From assembly GCA_947179485.1 (NCBI GenBank), contig OX359246.1, forward strand, positions 52,679,632-52,743,631: a stretch of 64,000 bases of DNA. The letters are read 5' to 3'. Of the stretch, positions 61,671 to 64,000 are shown piece by piece. Position 1 is the first letter of the stretch. Each line of letters opens with the position of its first letter. A program made the position numbers and the translations under genes. The notes beneath the pieces are model-generated. The model was not told the DNA's origin. It saw nothing but the letters and a program-made list of their open reading frames with translations, and did no database searches. Origin of the DNA: Allacma fusca (lineage: Eukaryota > Arthropoda > Collembola > Symphypleona > Sminthuridae).

Positions 61671-64000
61671 GAATGATTCAAATTTTGATAATAGTAAAAA
61701 GAATACAACACAAAAACGTCTATAAAAAATGAGGTTTCATTAGTAATGAATTTTGGATTTTATAACTTTAGTACATACAAACTTGCGTTGTAGAATATTT
61801 CAAAACTTGGAGCTTCTATAGTAAATTTTATTGCTCCAAGTAAAACACTAATTTTAGGAGTTCAAAATTTTACAAAGCAAAAATTACTTTTTGCTCATGT
61901 CCAGTGTTTAAACTATGAAACTAATGCCAGCGTTAAATATTTTTGAGTTGCATCTTTACAATCATGTTTTCTCGCGAAGTTTTTTAAGCATGCATCATCA
62001 TGTATGTGAACGAGGTCTTAATAATATAAAATGTAAAATAATTTGTTTTTCATAAAATTGTCTATTTAAAGATAATGTTTTGTGATTTAGTATCAAAAAT
62101 TAGTAGATAGCTAAAGCTCAAATCACAAAAAATCGGGGCGAAAATGCCGAAAATGTCTGCTCTAGACTGAATATAGCCAAAGTGCCAAAAATGCCGAAAA
62201 TGCCATAAAATGAAAATGCCATTGCACTTTTAATTTTGCAACACTGCTCATATTCTACTGATACAGGAAAAATATGCTACAAATCACTAACCTTTGTTAG
62301 AAGCATCTGAAGAAACTTCAAGGTAGGGAGAAGAATTTAAAGTATTTAATAATATTTTCTGAGCTGCAGGTCCAAGAACGTTTTTGACAATTGCTGTTGA
62401 TTTAGTGCCCATCTAAATTTTGTGGTTTTACAAGAATCTGGGAAAACAACAGGAATGAGTAGTACTCAAACTATTGTAAGTGTGACTGTGCTGAACATTG
62501 TGACAAATGCTTGCAACCTCTTTTTTAATATCTTGAAAATCGTTTCCAGATTTTTCGGTTTGAAAACAATCGAAATTCTCTTAGTTTCAGCAGCTGATTT
62601 ATCTAGCCTTTTATGTATGGAACCTTCCATGCGAGATTATACAGACTCAGATTCTTCATACTTCACAGACAAAGTCGTTATATACGAAAAAACCTAGCAG
62701 GAGTCTGGTAATCTTTGCCATTTCGACGTAACCAATTTTTGGAATTGACAACCGTTTCCACCTGCTGATTACGCTATTTTGTTACGTTTTTAATCGCATT
62801 TTTATGGTTTTATTAGTTTTTTGTAGATGACACATGGTGCTCTCGTTTGAATCGAGTTCCTCTAGAAGGCAATATTTTATTTTTTTCTTAAAAACTAATA
62901 ATTTTCATCACTTTTTGAGCTTGAAGTAACCGGGATATTAACGTGTCCAGGAATACACCATTCCGGGACACGGGACAACGTTTGTCATTCCGGGACTGTC
63001 CCGGGCATGAGTACAATTCCTTGACCAGGGACATTTGCAGAAACCGGACACTTGGCCTTATGAAGTCATTGACGTTACTCCCCACCTTAGTCAGTGTAAA
63101 AGGAAAAGTAGAAAATATGCCATTTAAGAATGTTGTTCCAGATTTTGCAAATATTTATTTTATTGTGTTCAAAAACTTTAAATTGCAGAAGTCAGGACAA
63201 AGCAGCTTGGTATAATTTTAAAAACGTTCAGTTGTTGAAAGTTATAAATTGCTTACTCAAATTAAAACATTTTCCAAGCAAATTTTTGCAGAGTTATAGA
63301 TAATTCCATTGCTCTTATGAAGATGGTTACAACGGGGAGAATAGTAAGCATACCAACGTAAGCACAGCAACCAGACTTTAGTCAATGCGTCTTCAGGAGC
63401 AAGAATGCATGAATAATTTCTAAAGTTATTTTTGTTTAGAACAAATTGAGTAGGGATTCATTTGAACATAACACCATCTCTACAAATCAATAATAAATTG
63501 CAGTTTTAGGGCCTGAAAATACCAAGGCAGTGTTAAGCCCCTTAACACTATTTATTTGCATAGGTTAAACAGTTTACCTTGCTGGAACTTTTTATCTGAT
63601 CTATTGTGAACATCCTAATCTTTAGGTTAGGAGGACCTCACAATCAGTTACTGACCTTTTGTTGGGTCTTCTTATCGTACGATTTCTTTATTTAAAAGTG
63701 TAAATTGTATTTTAGACGTAATGCAAATGTATTAGGTTTGCTGATAATGAGAATCCTTAAGAGAAAATGCGATTCCATAGACTCTCCTCTCGACCGCTCC
63801 AGAGGGTACAACTAGTACTCTGACTTGTTTTTATTTTTGGTCTTTATTTGAATAAATAAGTAGCTGTAACATTTCTCGAATTGCCATCCGAATTTACTCT
63901 TTACTTTTCACAACGGCAAAACCGGGAGTAGAACCTTATACTTGTAATTAAGTAATCAGGTTTTGAAAATTGTAGCAGATTTGGGATCTTTATAATTGAT
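61671..64000. other. No gene recognised; two motif patches
   Basis: Two patches look like ends of decayed DNA transposons: GAAAATGCCGAAAATG-type repeats at 62,130-62,245, ending TTTTGCAACACTG, and CATTCCGGGACA repeats at 62,960-63,005, also present at 55,490. Frames at 62,422-62,697 and 62,943-63,215 are not recognised. Confidence 0.35.

Overview
This is a eukaryotic, almost certainly invertebrate-animal (probably arthropod) genomic window: very AT-rich, with introns, LINE and BEL/Pao retroelement remains, many hAT-type DNA transposons, and no prokaryotic gene organisation. I found no intact host gene, rRNA or tRNA. Nearly everything recognisable is repeat or mobile-element debris, with one unusual degraded multi-exon unit in the middle. 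Clade is inferred from transposon content only.

Layout. (1) 1-20,630: a tandem satellite with a 57-bp monomer and higher-order periodicity of about 1.3-1.5 kb, broken by a 200-bp assembly gap (8,870-9,069) and by one truncated LINE (about 16,581-18,855). The right edge is a homogenised sub-array of 15 exact-length monomers carrying an ATGCAAAT octamer. (2) 20,650-21,090: a degenerate 40-bp minisatellite with a hairpin-capable motif. (3) about 21,290-24,260, minus strand: a mutated BEL/Pao pol relic (protease, RT, RNase H, integrase). (4) 25.5-31.3 kb: two copies of a 340-400-bp inverted-repeat element, two LINE fragments, a hAT transposase fragment and a 165-bp tandem repeat. (5) 31.7-37.2 kb, plus strand: remnants of a PHD-like finger, a USP (C19)-like domain and an Ulp1/SENP (C48)-like peptidase whose exon phases mostly fit. 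This may be cargo of an unknown DNA transposon or a decayed gene. (6) 41.2-61.7 kb: a hAT graveyard with many elements delimited by terminal inverted repeats and 8-bp target-site duplications (TSDs), several nested. (7) 61.7-64 kb: no recognised gene.

The strongest structural result is at 53,381-60,830. Three near-identical 1,252-bp hAT-like elements alternate with two copies of a 1,847-bp spacer at an exact 3,099-bp period. The outer elements have their own matching TSDs. The middle one has the left TSD of the third and the right TSD of the first, the signature of unequal recombination between two transposon copies (or of an assembly loop with the same topology). The second strongest is the PHD/USP/Ulp1 composite, where both protease families that act on ubiquitin-like conjugates occur on one strand within 6 kb.
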